Source: Streptomyces sp. R44
GTDB lineage: Bacteria > Actinomycetota > Actinomycetes > Streptomycetales > Streptomycetaceae
Direction: 5' to 3'
Assembly (NCBI RefSeq): GCF_041053105.1
Contig: NZ_CP163444.1
Location: 4,650,001-4,714,000 of the forward strand
DNA length: 64,000 nt
In this document: positions 17,747 through 26,179 of the stretch, piece by piece
Layout of the letters: each line of letters starts with the position of its first letter
Numbering within the stretch: position 1 is the first letter of the stretch
Program-made: the position numbers and the translations under genes
The notes under the pieces: generated by a model
The model's database searches: none
Told to the model about the DNA's origin: nothing
The model's input: only the letters and a program-made list of their open reading frames with translations

Positions 17747-18991
17747 ATGACTGTCGACGTACGCGCGGTGACGGAGTCCGAGTTCCGCGACTGGCAGCGG
17801 GCGCTGCGCACCGGCTTCCTCCGGACGCCGGTCGTCTCCGACGAGGAGCTCGCCGACCGGCTGGCCCACGCGGACCTGGCGCGGACGCTCGGGGCTTTCG
17901 ACGGGGGCCGGATCGTCGCCACCTTCCGGTCCTTCCGGCAGGAGGTGAGCACGGTCGGCGGTGGCAGTCTCGTCGCCGACGCGATCACCCAGGTGACGGT
18001 CTCGCCGACGCACCGCAGGCGCGGGCTGCTCGGCCGGATGATGGCCGCCGATCTCGCCGCCGCGAAGGAGCGGGGCGACGCGATCGCGACGCTGATCGCC
18101 GCCGAGTACCCGATCTACGGGCGGTTCGGCTTCGGCGTGGCGAGCTGGACCTCCGAGTGGGCCGTGGACGTGCGGCGGGCCGGTCTCGACCCGCGCCGCT
18201 CGGGCCGCCCGGAGGACGGCGGCCGGATCGATCTGACGGACGGCGACGAGATCCGCGGGACGGGGCCCGGGCTGCACCGCCGCCTGGCCGGCGTCCGCGC
18301 CGGGGTGACCCACCGTGACAAGCGGGACTGGGAGCGCGGCACCGGGCTCGGCCACCAGAGCGATCCGTGGCGGGAGCCGTACTACGCGATGTACCGGTCG
18401 GCCTCCGGCGAGGTCGAGGGGTACGTGGCGTACACGGCCGACGACAAGTGGGACGACGCCAAGCAGCCGCTGAACACGGCGAGTGTGCGGGACCTCGTCG
18501 CGGTCACTCCGGCCGCCGAGCGCGCCCTGTGGCACTACATGTGCTCGATCGACTGGATCGCGACGGTCCGCTCCGGCTACCGGGCGCCCGACGACCCGCT
18601 GCCGCTGCTGCTGCCCGACCCGCGCGCGGCCAGGCTGGTGACGTACGCGGACATGCTGTGGGTCCGGGTCCTGGACGTGGTCCGGGTCCTGGAGAGCCGG
18701 ACGTATCCGGTGGCGGACAGCCTGGTCCTCGAGGTGCGGGACGCCGACGGGCTCGCGGACGGACGCTTCCGGCTCGACGCCTCCCCGGCGGGCGTGGCCT
18801 GTGTCCGTACCACCGAGTCCGCCGATCTCGCCTTCGACGTCGCCGAGCTGGGGACACTCGCGTTCGGTGACGAGTCGGCCGTACGGCTGTCGCGGCTCGG
18901 GCGCGTGGAGGAGCTGACGCCCGGTGCGGCGGCCCGCGCCGAGCTGCTGTTCCGGACGCCGCTGAGGCCCTTCTCGCCGGACATCTTCTGA
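17747..18991 (+). CDS. eis: Eis-type GNAT N-acetyltransferase
   Basis: The 414-residue, three-part Eis protein has an N-terminal GNAT with the acetyl-CoA loop [17 protein letters not shown], a second degenerate GNAT-like region, and a C-terminal sterol-carrier-like domain ending in LRPFSPDIF, where the free terminal carboxylate acts in catalysis. Mycobacterial Eis acetylates aminoglycosides and lysines of host proteins; the Streptomyces substrate is unknown. It is monocistronic, between rsiG and tetR. Confidence 0.9.
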   Translation: MTVDVRAVTESEFRDWQRALRTGFLRTPVVSDEELADRLAHADLARTLGAFDGGRIVATFRSFRQEVSTVGGGSLVADAITQVTVSPTHRRRGLLGRMMAADLAAAKERGDAIATLIAAEYPIYGRFGFGVASWTSEWAVDVRRAGLDPRRSGRPEDGGRIDLTDGDEIRGTGPGLHRRLAGVRAGVTHRDKRDWERGTGLGHQSDPWREPYYAMYRSASGEVEGYVAYTADDKWDDAKQPLNTASVRDLVAVTPAAERALWHYMCSIDWIATVRSGYRAPDDPLPLLLPDPRAARLVTYADMLWVRVLDVVRVLESRTYPVADSLVLEVRDADGLADGRFRLDASPAGVACVRTTESADLAFDVAELGTLAFGDESAVRLSRLGRVEELTPGAAARAELLFRTPLRPFSPDIF

Positions 18992-19035
18992 GTCCTTCCC
19001 TCACTAGGATGGACGTCTCTCGAAGGAGATGTCCC

Positions 19036-19659
19036 GTGAAGCCGGAGTACCCGGCCGGGTTGCGTGAGCGGAAGAAGGCGCGCACCCGGCAAGCCCTGTC
19101 GGACGCCGCCATCGCGCTCTTCCTGGAGAAGGGTTTCGACGGGGTCTCCGTGGCGGAGGTGGCCGCCGCCGCCGAGGTCTCGAAGCCGACGCTCTTCCGG
19201 TACTTCCCTGCCAAGGAGGACCTGGTCCTCCACCGGTTCGCCGACCACGAGGACGAGTCCGCGCGCGTGGTGGAGGCTGGGCGCGCCGACGGCACGGCGC
19301 CCCTCGACGCGCTGTACGCGCACCTCCTCGACGGCCTTGAGCGGCGCGATCCGGTGACCGGGCTGTGCGACGTGCCCGCGGTCCTGGCGTACCACCGGCT
19401 CCTGTACGGGACCCCCGCCCTGCTCGCCGCGATCCACGGCTACCAGCAGCGGTCGGAGGAGGTCCTCGCGCGGGCGCTCGGCGGTGATCCCCTGGTGGCG
19501 CGGCTGGCGGCCGGGCAGATCGTGGCGGTGCTGCGGATCCTGGCGAACGCGAACGTGGCCCGGCTGATGGCCGGCGAGGCGATCGAGGAGGTGGAGCGGG
19601 ACGCGGTGGCGGGGGCGGAGGCGGCGTTCCGTTCGCTGCGGCAGGGGCTTCCGTACTGA
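19036..19659 (+). CDS. TetR-family transcriptional regulator
   Basis: The 207-residue protein has an N-terminal HTH, ARTRQALSDAAIALFLEKGF then VAEVAAAAEVSKPTLFRYF, and an all-helical ligand domain. GTG 19036 follows GAAGGAGA with a good gap, so I prefer it to the in-frame ATG at 19009. Its position 44 bp after eis suggests a link to eis or self-regulation, but no operator was identified. Its stop codon lies inside a tandem repeat. Confidence 0.88.
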   Translation: MKPEYPAGLRERKKARTRQALSDAAIALFLEKGFDGVSVAEVAAAAEVSKPTLFRYFPAKEDLVLHRFADHEDESARVVEAGRADGTAPLDALYAHLLDGLERRDPVTGLCDVPAVLAYHRLLYGTPALLAAIHGYQQRSEEVLARALGGDPLVARLAAGQIVAVLRILANANVARLMAGEAIEEVERDAVAGAEAAFRSLRQGLPY

Positions 19660-19746
19660 CCCTCAGCCGTACTGACCCTCAGCCGTACTGCCCCTCAGCC
19701 GTACTGCCCCTCAGCCGTACTGCCCTCAGTCCGCACCGACCCTCAG
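19651..19746. repeat. 16-bp tandem repeat (about six units) overlapping the tetR stop codon
   Basis: Units CCGTACTGACCCTCAG at 19651 and 19667, then CCGTACTGCCCCTCAG at 19683 and 19699, a 15-bp unit at 19715, and a diverged unit to 19746. The first unit contains the last codons Pro-Tyr and the TGA stop of the gene. Confidence 0.85.
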
Positions 19747-19759
19747 TGTGACCAAGTAA

Positions 19760-19792
19760 AAAACGTAACCCAGTAACGTTTTCCGCTAGGCT
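19760..19792 (+). promoter_or_regulatory. Palindromic operator and -10 of the helD-like gene
   Basis: AAAACGT (19760-19766) and ACGTTTT (19776-19782) are inverted arms around a centre with a further AC/GT match. TAGGCT at 19787-19792 is a good -10, and the ATG lies eight bases later, which predicts a leaderless mRNA. The palindrome covers the -35 region, so a bound regulator would block transcription. Confidence 0.6.
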
Positions 19793-19799
19793 TGTCGGA

Positions 19800-21782
19800 A
19801 TGACGTCACTGGACCTTGAGCTCGCCCGCGAACGCTCCCACCACGACGCCTGCCGCGCCGCCCTGATCCGCATGACCGAGGACGTCGCCGACCAGGTCGT
19901 CATCGGCGAGGACGTCGCCGCCTCCGGCGCCGACGCCGAGGCGCTCGGCTACCACCTGCGCAGCCGCGCCAAGGAGATGGGCGAACAGCCGCCCGGGCCG
20001 CTGTTCTTCGGCCGCCTCGACCGCGAGGACGGCCAGATCCACCACATCGGCCGCCGCCGGATCGCCGAGCACCCGGCCGCCCCGCCGCTCGTCGTCGACT
20101 GGCGCGCGCCCGTCTCCCGCGCCTACTACCAGGCCGGCGCGCACGACCCGCAGGGCGTCCTGCGGCGCCGCCGCTTCGGCTGGGCCCCGCACAGCACGGG
20201 CGCCACCGAGGACCTGACCGCCCTGGAGGACGAGCGCCTCGCGGACGGCGGCGGGGCGGGGACCGTGAGCGCCCTCGTCACCGGGGAGATCGAGCGCCCC
20301 CGGGTCGGCCCCATGCGGGACATCGCCGCCACCATCCAGCCCGAACAGGACGACCTCGTCCGCTCCGAGCCCGCCGCCTCCCTGTGCGTGCAGGGCGCCC
20401 CCGGCACCGGCAAGACCGCGGTGGGCCTGCACCGGGCCGCGTACCTCCTCTACACGCATCCGCAGCGGATCCGCCGCTCCGGACTCCTCGTCCTCGGCCC
20501 CCACCGGGCCTTCCTCTCGTACATCTCCGAGGTGCTGCCCTCGCTCGGCGAGACCGGCATCCGGCAGGCCACCCTCGACGAGGAGATCGCCCGCCACCCG
20601 GTCCGGGCCGAGGACGGCGAGGCGGCGGCCCGGGTCAAGCACGACGCCCGGATGGCCGGGGTGCTGCACCGCGCGCTGTACGGCAGGGTCGACCCGGCCC
20701 CGGCGGAGGACCTGGCCGTCCCGGACGGCACGTACCACTGGCGGCTCCCGGCCTCCGAACTCGCCGCGATCGTCTCGGCGGTACGGGAGGAGGCGCCGCC
20801 CTACGCGACCGGCCGCGAGCGGGTCCGCGCCCGGGTCGTCCGGGCCCTCCAGCTCCGGGCCGAACGCCGCTCGGGGCCGATGGGGGCGGCCTGGGCGCGG
20901 AAGATCGAGCGGGCGCGGGCGGTGACGGCGTTCCTCGACGCGTGCTGGCCGAGGACGAGCCCGGAGGAGGTCCTGGCGGAGGTCCTGACGAACCCCGACG
21001 ACCCCGCGCTGAGCGAGGGCGAGCGCGCGGCGATCCGCTGGGCGCGGCCGCCCCGCTCGTACCGCTCGGCGCGCTGGTCCGCCGCCGACCTCGTCCTCCT
21101 CGACGAGCTCGCGGGCCTGATCGAGCGCCCCGAGAGCTACGGGCACGTCGTCGTCGACGAGGCCCAGGACCTCTCGCCCATGCAGTGCCGGGCCATCGCC
21201 CGCCGCACCGAGTTCGGCTCGCTCACCGTCCTCGGGGACCTCGCCCAGGGCACCACCCCGTGGGCGGCCCGCGACTGGGCCGAGCAGCTGGCCCACCTCG
21301 GCAAGGCCGGGGCCCCCGTCGTGCCGCTGACCCTCGGCTACCGGGTGCCGGCGGTGATCGTCGACCTCGCCAACCGGCTCCTGCCGCAGCTGGGTGCCGA
21401 CGTGCCCGCCGGGCGTTCGGTGCGCCGGGACGGCGAGGTGACGGTCCACCCGGCGGCGGACCTGGCCGCCGGGGTACGCGAGGCGGTGCGGGACGCGCTC
21501 GCGGCGGAGGGTTCGGTGGGGGTCATCACGGCCGACGGGCTCGTGGACGCGGTGGCGGAGGCGGCCGGCGACTGCGGCGGGGGCGAGCGGGTGACCGTGC
21601 TGCCCGCGACCGTCGTCAAGGGCCTGGAGTTCGACCACGTCGTGGTGGTCGAACCGGCCGCGATCGTGGCGGCCGAGGCGCGCGGCGTGAACCGGCTGTA
21701 CGTGGTGCTCACCCGGGCCGTGTCGCGCCTCGCCCTCGTGCACGCGGGGGAGCTCCCGGAGTGTCTCCGTACGGAGCGGTGA
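19800..21782 (+). CDS. helD: HelD-like RNA polymerase-recycling ATPase/helicase
   Basis: This 660-residue UvrD-like SF1 protein has an N-terminal helical hairpin (RERSHHDACRAALIRM), the HelD-type PLVVDWRAPVSRAYY segment near residue 95, Walker A GAPGTGKT (199-206), Walker B VVVDEAQDLSPMQ near residue 450 and a late helicase motif KGLEFDHVVVVEP. HelD proteins insert arms into RNA polymerase and release it from nucleic acids, and some give rifamycin tolerance. Adjacent MFS and MarR genes fit a drug-response setting, which is inference. Confidence 0.85.
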   Translation: MTSLDLELARERSHHDACRAALIRMTEDVADQVVIGEDVAASGADAEALGYHLRSRAKEMGEQPPGPLFFGRLDREDGQIHHIGRRRIAEHPAAPPLVVDWRAPVSRAYYQAGAHDPQGVLRRRRFGWAPHSTGATEDLTALEDERLADGGGAGTVSALVTGEIERPRVGPMRDIAATIQPEQDDLVRSEPAASLCVQGAPGTGKTAVGLHRAAYLLYTHPQRIRRSGLLVLGPHRAFLSYISEVLPSLGETGIRQATLDEEIARHPVRAEDGEAAARVKHDARMAGVLHRALYGRVDPAPAEDLAVPDGTYHWRLPASELAAIVSAVREEAPPYATGRERVRARVVRALQLRAERRSGPMGAAWARKIERARAVTAFLDACWPRTSPEEVLAEVLTNPDDPALSEGERAAIRWARPPRSYRSARWSAADLVLLDELAGLIERPESYGHVVVDEAQDLSPMQCRAIARRTEFGSLTVLGDLAQGTTPWAARDWAEQLAHLGKAGAPVVPLTLGYRVPAVIVDLANRLLPQLGADVPAGRSVRRDGEVTVHPAADLAAGVREAVRDALAAEGSVGVITADGLVDAVAEAAGDCGGGERVTVLPATVVKGLEFDHVVVVEPAAIVAAEARGVNRLYVVLTRAVSRLALVHAGELPECLRTER

Positions 21783-21792
21783 CGGTCGGCTC

Positions 21793-23232
21793 TCATGCCG
21801 CCATCGTCATCCGCCGGGGCTCGGTGGGGGCGGCGGTGGGGCGCAGGACGGTGAGGGCGACGGTCAGGGCGAGGAGGAGGAGCCCGGCGCCGACGCCGAA
21901 GGCGAGGTGGTAACCGCCGGTCAGGGCCTCGGCGTCGGGCTTTCCGGCGGCCGTGAGGGACTCGGTGCGGGCGGCGGCCAGGGTGGACAGGACGGCGACG
22001 CCGAGGGCCATGCCGATCTGCTGGGTGGTGTTGAAGAGCCCGGAGGCCAGGCCCGCGTCGGCCTCCTCCGCGCCGGACATGGCGAGCGCGGTGAGGGAGG
22101 GCAGCGCGAGGCCGAAGCCGGCGGCGAGCAGCATCACCGGGAGCAGGTCGGTGGCGTACGAGGCGTGGACGGGGACGCGGGTCAGCAGGCCCAGGACGCC
22201 GACGAGCAGGACGAGGCCGGTGAGCAGGACGTTCCGCTCGCCGAAGCGGGCGATGAGGGGCGCTGAGACGCCGAGGGAGACGGCGCCGATGATCAGCGCG
22301 GCGGGCAGCATCGCGAGGCCGGTCTCGGCGGCTCCGTACCCGAGGACCTTCTGCAGGTAGAGGGCGACGAGGACCTGGAAGGAGAAGAGCGCGGCGACCA
22401 TCAGCATCTGGACGGCGTTCGCGCCGGCGACGGCGCGGGAGCGGAGGATCCGCAGGGGCATGAGGGGGTGCGCGGCCTTCGCCTGGCGGAGCAGGAAGCC
22501 GGCGAGGAGGGCGGTCGCGAGGGCCCCGAAGCCGAGGGTGTGCGCCGAACCGGCCCCGTACTCCTCGATCTTGACGACGGCGTAGATCCCGGCCATGAGT
22601 CCGGCGGTCACGAGCAGCGCGCCGGTGACGTCGGCGCCGGCCTTCAGCCCGAGGCTGCGGTCGGCGGGGAGGGCGCGGAGGGCGACGAGGAGGGTGGCGA
22701 CGCCGATGGGCAGGTTGATGAAGAAGATCCAGTTCCAGGCGAGGGCGTCGGTGAGGACACCGCCGAGGACCTGGCCGAGGGAGGCTCCGGCGGCGCCGGT
22801 GAAGCTGAACACGGCGATGGCGCGGGCGCGTTCGCGGGGTGCGATGAAGAGGGTGACGAGGATGCCGAGGCCGACGGCGGAGGACATCGCGCTGCCGACG
22901 CCCTGGAGGAAGCGGGCGGCGATGAGGGCGGCGGGGGAGGTGGCGACGCCGGCGAGCAGGGAGGCGGCGGTGAAGATCCCGGTTCCCGCGAGGAACATCC
23001 GCCTGCGGCCGATGAGGTCGCCGAGCCGGCCGGCGAGGAGGAGGAGCGAGCCGAAAGCGATGAGGTAGGCGTTGACGACCCAGCTGAGGCCGACGGGGGT
23101 GAAGCCGAGGTCGCCCTGGATGGCGGGCATGGCGACGGTGACGATGCTGCCGTCGAGGACGGTCATCAGCATGCCGGTGGCGAGGACGCCGAGGGCGAGG
23201 CGGGGGCTGGAGGCGGGGGCAGGGGCAGGCAT
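21793..23232 (-). CDS. 14-TM MFS drug efflux transporter (DHA2/EmrB-QacA type)
   Basis: The 479-residue transporter has motif D1 LDGSIVTVAMPAIQ in TM1, motif A GRLGDLIGRRR after TM2, and motif C-like GAAGASLGQVLGG near TM5, typical of DHA2 proton-driven multidrug exporters. About 14 hydrophobic segments are visible. It lies downstream of a MarR gene on the same strand and converges with helD, 10 bp apart. Its ribosome-binding site lies in a hairpin. Confidence 0.92.
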   Translation of the reverse strand: MPAPAPASSPRLALGVLATGMLMTVLDGSIVTVAMPAIQGDLGFTPVGLSWVVNAYLIAFGSLLLLAGRLGDLIGRRRMFLAGTGIFTAASLLAGVATSPAALIAARFLQGVGSAMSSAVGLGILVTLFIAPRERARAIAVFSFTGAAGASLGQVLGGVLTDALAWNWIFFINLPIGVATLLVALRALPADRSLGLKAGADVTGALLVTAGLMAGIYAVVKIEEYGAGSAHTLGFGALATALLAGFLLRQAKAAHPLMPLRILRSRAVAGANAVQMLMVAALFSFQVLVALYLQKVLGYGAAETGLAMLPAALIIGAVSLGVSAPLIARFGERNVLLTGLVLLVGVLGLLTRVPVHASYATDLLPVMLLAAGFGLALPSLTALAMSGAEEADAGLASGLFNTTQQIGMALGVAVLSTLAAARTESLTAAGKPDAEALTGGYHLAFGVGAGLLLLALTVALTVLRPTAAPTEPRRMTMAA

Positions 23233-23239
23233 GGGGACA

Positions 23240-23267
23240 TCTCCTGTCGGAGGGAGGCGACAGGAGA
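23240..23267 (-). promoter_or_regulatory. 5'-leader hairpin masking the MFS ribosome-binding site
   Basis: Perfect 10-bp arms (23240-23249 and 23258-23267) form TCTCCTGTCG-loop-CGACAGGAGA on the minus strand. The AGGAG of the 3' arm is the ribosome-binding site of the MFS gene, eight bases before its ATG. When folded, this blocks translation. An AT-rich stretch at 23268-23322 holds the likely promoter. Confidence 0.6.
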
Positions 23268-23322
23268 GACATTAACAGAAGGTTTTGTTGCAGACTATTT
23301 TTTACGGAACGGTTTTCGGGTC

Positions 23323-23808
23323 CTATCCGCGCTGACGGGCCCGGCGGGCGGGCGTCGGGCTCTCGGCGGGAACCTCCAGATGGCCGGTGGCCAGCCGGTT
23401 CAGGGCGTGCAGCAGGACGGTGCGCTCCTCGTCGGGGAGCGAGGAGAGGGCGCTCTCGTGCACGCCGTCGACGATCTTCTGGCTCTGCCGGGCGACCTCG
23501 GCCCCGGCCTCGGTGACGGCGATGATCCGCGCCCGCCGGTCGGTGCTGGACGGCCGGCGCTCGGCGAGCCCCGCCTTCTCCAGGGCGTCGACGGTCACGA
23601 CCATCGTCGTCTTGTCCATGTCCCCGATCTCCGCGAGCTGCGCCTGCGTCCGCTCCTCCTCCAGGGCGTGCACGAGGACGCAGTGCATCCGCGCGGTGAG
23701 CCCGATGGCACTGAGCGCGGCGGCCATCCGGGTCCGCAGGACGTGACTGGTGTGATCGAGGAGGTAGGAGAGGTCGGGCTCGGTGCGGGTGGGCGCCATG
23801 GCTGTCAT
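23323..23808 (-). CDS. MarR-family repressor
   Basis: The 161-residue protein has the MarR winged helix (ERTQAQLAEIGDMDKTTMVVTVDALEKAGLAERRPSSTDRRARI) with the wing DRR motif. It is set 90 bp upstream of the MFS pump on the same strand, the classic repressor-pump pairing, so it probably binds the intergenic AT-rich region and is released by a drug-like ligand. ATG 23808 or 23799 could be the start; earlier in-frame sequence lies in an intergenic repeat. Confidence 0.88.
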   Translation of the reverse strand: MTAMAPTRTEPDLSYLLDHTSHVLRTRMAAALSAIGLTARMHCVLVHALEEERTQAQLAEIGDMDKTTMVVTVDALEKAGLAERRPSSTDRRARIIAVTEAGAEVARQSQKIVDGVHESALSSLPDEERTVLLHALNRLATGHLEVPAESPTPARRARQRG

Positions 23809-23892
23809 GCCTGCCAGGGTAACGAGCATCGATCCGTCGCGGATTGTCGCGAAGCGGACGAGTGAGGGGGCGCGGGGCGGTGCCCCGCCGCC

Positions 23893-24164
23893 GTGTGGGC
23901 AATCGTCCCGCTGGGGGCGTGGGGGTCCCCCCTGCTCGAGCGAAGCCGAGAGCTTGGGGGAGGGTGGGCACACGGGACGGCGCCCTTAGCGGCGCCTCCG
24001 CGTTCCGCGCCTTGACCCGCACCAGCAGTGCACTGCGCACCGGGTGCGGGTTCAGGCTCGGGAGCCTCTGGCGCCGGCAGGGGCGCCGTTCCGTTGTGCC
24101 CACCCGTTCCGCCCTGGGGGCACCTCCCGGACGAAGTCTGGGGGAGGAACGCATGCCCACAACG
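23893..24164. repeat. Dispersed intergenic repeat, family B: two inverted copies
   Basis: The stretch from 23893 (GTGTGGGCAATCGTCCCGC...) to about 24040 recurs in inverted orientation at 24034-24164 and again at 61122-61259. Shared blocks include GGGTGGGCACACGGGACGG and GGCGCCTCCGCGTTCCG. This copy carries extra sequence with CTCGAGCGAAGCCGAGAG. It fills the MarR-DinB gap, which has no gene, and could form a large cruciform. Confidence 0.75.
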
Positions 24165-24169
24165 GGGGC

Positions 24170-24757
24170 CTACAGGCCCCGCGTGCCGTCGATGCGTTCG
24201 CGCAAGAGGTCCGCGTGGCCGTTGTGGCGGGCGTACTCCTCGATCATGTGGATCAGGACCCACCGCAGCGACACCGTTCCCCGCCAGCCGTCCTCCCCCG
24301 TGACGTCCAGGTCCGGCGCCTCCGCCGTGAAGCGGTCCGCGAAGGCCACCGCCGCGTGCCATGCCTCCCAGGCCTCCGTGACGGCCGACGGGCCGGCCGC
24401 GGCAACGTCGAAGTCTCCGTCGGGGGAGGCCGGTGAGGAGAAGAGGGGGCGCGCGTCCTTCTGACCGGCGAGGATCTCGCGGAACCAGTGGCGCTCGACG
24501 TCGGCCAGGTGCCGGACCAGGCCGAGGAGGGACAGGGTCGACGGTTCCACCGACCTGACCGCCAGCTCCTCCTCCAGGCCCGCGCACCTCAGCACCAGCG
24601 TCGCCCGCTGGTCCGCCAGGAACCCGGCGAGCATCGGCAGCTCGTCCCCGGTCGCGGGGCCGGCGAACCGTCGCCCCGGCGCCGCGACCCTCGCCTCGTC
24701 GAGGACGTCCGCGCGCCGCCTGGGCTCCGCCACGTCGTTCCGCCCGTCAACTGCCAT
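24170..24757 (-). CDS. DinB/DUF664-family thiol- or metal-dependent protein
   Basis: The 195-residue four-helix-bundle protein has the DinB metal-ligand pattern: His in LVRHLADVERHWF and HxxEEYARHNGHADLLRE near the end. Many actinobacterial members are mycothiol-dependent S-transferases. Its position next to a VOC protein and in a mycothiol-making genome fits detoxification. It ends directly at the family B repeat. Confidence 0.88.
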   Translation of the reverse strand: MAVDGRNDVAEPRRRADVLDEARVAAPGRRFAGPATGDELPMLAGFLADQRATLVLRCAGLEEELAVRSVEPSTLSLLGLVRHLADVERHWFREILAGQKDARPLFSSPASPDGDFDVAAAGPSAVTEAWEAWHAAVAFADRFTAEAPDLDVTGEDGWRGTVSLRWVLIHMIEEYARHNGHADLLRERIDGTRGL

Positions 24758-24772
24758 GCCGTCCCTCCCCGT

Positions 24773-24787
24773 TGGGCCTTCGGCCCA
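24773..24787 (-). terminator. Short hairpin after the VOC gene
   Basis: TGGGCC (24773-24778) and GGCCCA (24782-24787) form a tight stem just beyond the VOC stop and before the DinB start. It may be a weak terminator or only a processing hairpin. Confidence 0.35.
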
Positions 24788-24792
24788 TACTG

Positions 24793-25209
24793 TCAGGCTT
24801 TCGGCTGGGCGAAGCGGATCATGTTGCCGGCCGGGTCGCGGAAGGCGCAGTCGCGGACGCCGTAGTGCTGGTCGACCGGCTCCTGGAGGACCTCCGCGCC
24901 GGCCGCCCGGACGCGTTCGAAGGTGGCGTCGACGTCCTCCGTGGAGAAGATCACGCCGCGCAGCAGGCCCTTGCCGAGGAGGTCCGTGACCGCCTTCCGG
25001 TCGGCCTCCGAGGCGCCGGGGTCGGGGAGCGGGGTCTCCAGGACGACGGCCACGTCCGGCTGCGCGGGCGACCCGAGGGTCACCCAGCGCATCCCCTCGT
25101 AACCGACGTCGTTGCGGACCTCAAGGCCGAGGGCGTCCCGGTAGAAACCGAGCGCCGCGTCGGCGTCGTCGACGGTGATGAAGCACTGCGAGAGCTTGAT
25201 GTTGTCCAT
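24793..25209 (-). CDS. VOC-superfamily (glyoxalase/bleomycin-resistance-like) protein
   Basis: The 138-residue protein has two beta-alpha-beta-beta-beta modules: LSQCFITVDDADAALGFYRDALGLEV and LLRGVIFSTEDVDATFERVRAAGAEV, ending DPAGNMIRFAQP, with the usual His/Glu-type metal ligands only partly present. The substrate is unknown. The start is 10 bp after the AraC stop, so both genes form one operon. Confidence 0.88.
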   Translation of the reverse strand: MDNIKLSQCFITVDDADAALGFYRDALGLEVRNDVGYEGMRWVTLGSPAQPDVAVVLETPLPDPGASEADRKAVTDLLGKGLLRGVIFSTEDVDATFERVRAAGAEVLQEPVDQHYGVRDCAFRDPAGNMIRFAQPKA

Positions 25210-25219
25210 GCCGTCGACG

Positions 25220-25669
25220 CTACGGCGAGGCGCTCGTTCCCGCTTCTCCGATCCTGATCGCTTCAGCGGGGCCGCCGCCGTTCTTCACCGGCCGCGTCAG
25301 CACCTTCGCCACGCACGCGGGCATCGCCGCGCCCTCCTCGTGGCCGCGCGCCCGGTACGCGCTCGGCGTCTCGCCGACCAGCTCCGTGAACCGCGAGCTG
25401 AACGACCCGAGCGACGTACAGCCCACCTCGAAGCAGACCTCCGTCACGCTCAGGTCCCCCCGCCGGAGCAGGGCCTTCGCCCGCTCGACGCGCCGGGTCA
25501 TCAGATAGCTGTACGGCGTCTCACCGAACGCGGTGCGGAAGCTGCGCGCGAAGTGCCCGGTCGACATCAGGGCGACCCTCGCCAGGGCCGGTACGTCCAG
25601 CGGCGAGGCGTAGTCGCGGTCCATGGTGTCTCGCGCGCGGCGCAGTCGTTTCAGGTCCTCCAGATCCAC
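25220..25669 (-). CDS. AraC-family regulator (DNA-binding domain only)
   Basis: The 149-residue protein from GTG 25669 contains one complete AraC double HTH (LARVALMSTGHFARSFRTAFGETPYSYLM and LSVTEVCFEVGCTSLGSFSSRFTELVGETPSAYR) plus a short Pro/Gly tail, with no separate ligand domain. It probably controls the VOC gene it precedes. Its promoter faces the XRE gene across a gap containing a 20-bp palindrome. Confidence 0.88.
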   Translation of the reverse strand: MDLEDLKRLRRARDTMDRDYASPLDVPALARVALMSTGHFARSFRTAFGETPYSYLMTRRVERAKALLRRGDLSVTEVCFEVGCTSLGSFSSRFTELVGETPSAYRARGHEEGAAMPACVAKVLTRPVKNGGGPAEAIRIGEAGTSASP

Positions 25670-25711
25670 GTCCCCAGCATGGCACGGCCGGCCCCGCCGC
25701 GGGGGCGACTC

Positions 25712-25731
25712 TTGCAAGCAGGTGCTTGCAA
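25712..25731. promoter_or_regulatory. Perfect palindromic operator between araC-like and XRE genes
   Basis: TTGCAAGC (25712-25719), AGGT, GCTTGCAA (25724-25731). Further TAGCAA and GGCTGGCA half-like sites follow at 25735-25750. TTGCAA and TTAGCA, 17 bp apart, could be the -35/-10 of the XRE gene, so the operator would overlap the promoter. Confidence 0.65.
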
Positions 25732-25760
25732 TAGTTAGCAATGGCTGGCATGGTCGGAGC

Positions 25761-26156
25761 ATGGCATCGCTCAACGTCGGCAATCTCGGTGAGTACCTCC
25801 GCGAACAGCGGCGGACCGCGCAGCTCTCCCTGCGGCAGCTCGCCGACGCCGCCGGGGTGTCGAACCCGTACCTCAGCCAGATCGAGCGCGGGCTGCGCAA
25901 GCCCAGCGCCGAGGTCCTGCAGCAGGTCGCGAAGGCGCTGCGGATCTCCGCCGAGACGCTCTACGTACGGGCCGGGATCCTCGACGAGAAGGAGCGGGAG
26001 GAGCTGGAGACGCGCGCCGTCATCCTGGCCGATCCCTCGATCAACGAGCGGCAGAAGCAGGTGCTGCTCCAGATCTACGACTCCTTCCGCAAGGAGAACG
26101 CCGCCGACGCCGCCGCGGCCGCCGACACGGACGCCACACCGCCTTCGAGCCAGTAG
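25761..26156 (+). CDS. XRE-family regulator (Rv0474-like)
   Basis: The 131-residue protein has an HTH_3 domain (LGEYLREQRRTAQLSLRQLADAAGVSNPYLSQIERG...LQQVAKALRIS) and an acidic/Ala-rich C-terminus. The order XRE, HbhA-like, DUF2516 matches Rv0474-Rv0475-Rv0476 of Mycobacterium tuberculosis. Autoregulation through the TTGCAAGC palindrome 30 bp upstream is likely. Confidence 0.9.
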   Translation: MASLNVGNLGEYLREQRRTAQLSLRQLADAAGVSNPYLSQIERGLRKPSAEVLQQVAKALRISAETLYVRAGILDEKEREELETRAVILADPSINERQKQVLLQIYDSFRKENAADAAAAADTDATPPSSQ

Positions 26157-26179
26157 TCACTTCCGGGAGGAACACCAGC

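Noticed and set aside
19651..19746. Repeat array considered as a CRISPR
   Set aside because: Units are 16 bp with no spacers between them and no cas genes nearby.
19760..19792. Palindrome considered as the rifamycin-associated element
   Set aside because: Its sequence does not match what I recall of that element, and I cannot check it.
21338..24160. 940-codon minus-strand frame over helD, the MFS gene and the family B repeat
   Set aside because: It shadows the real MFS and helD genes, is extremely Arg/Pro-rich and crosses intergenic repeats.
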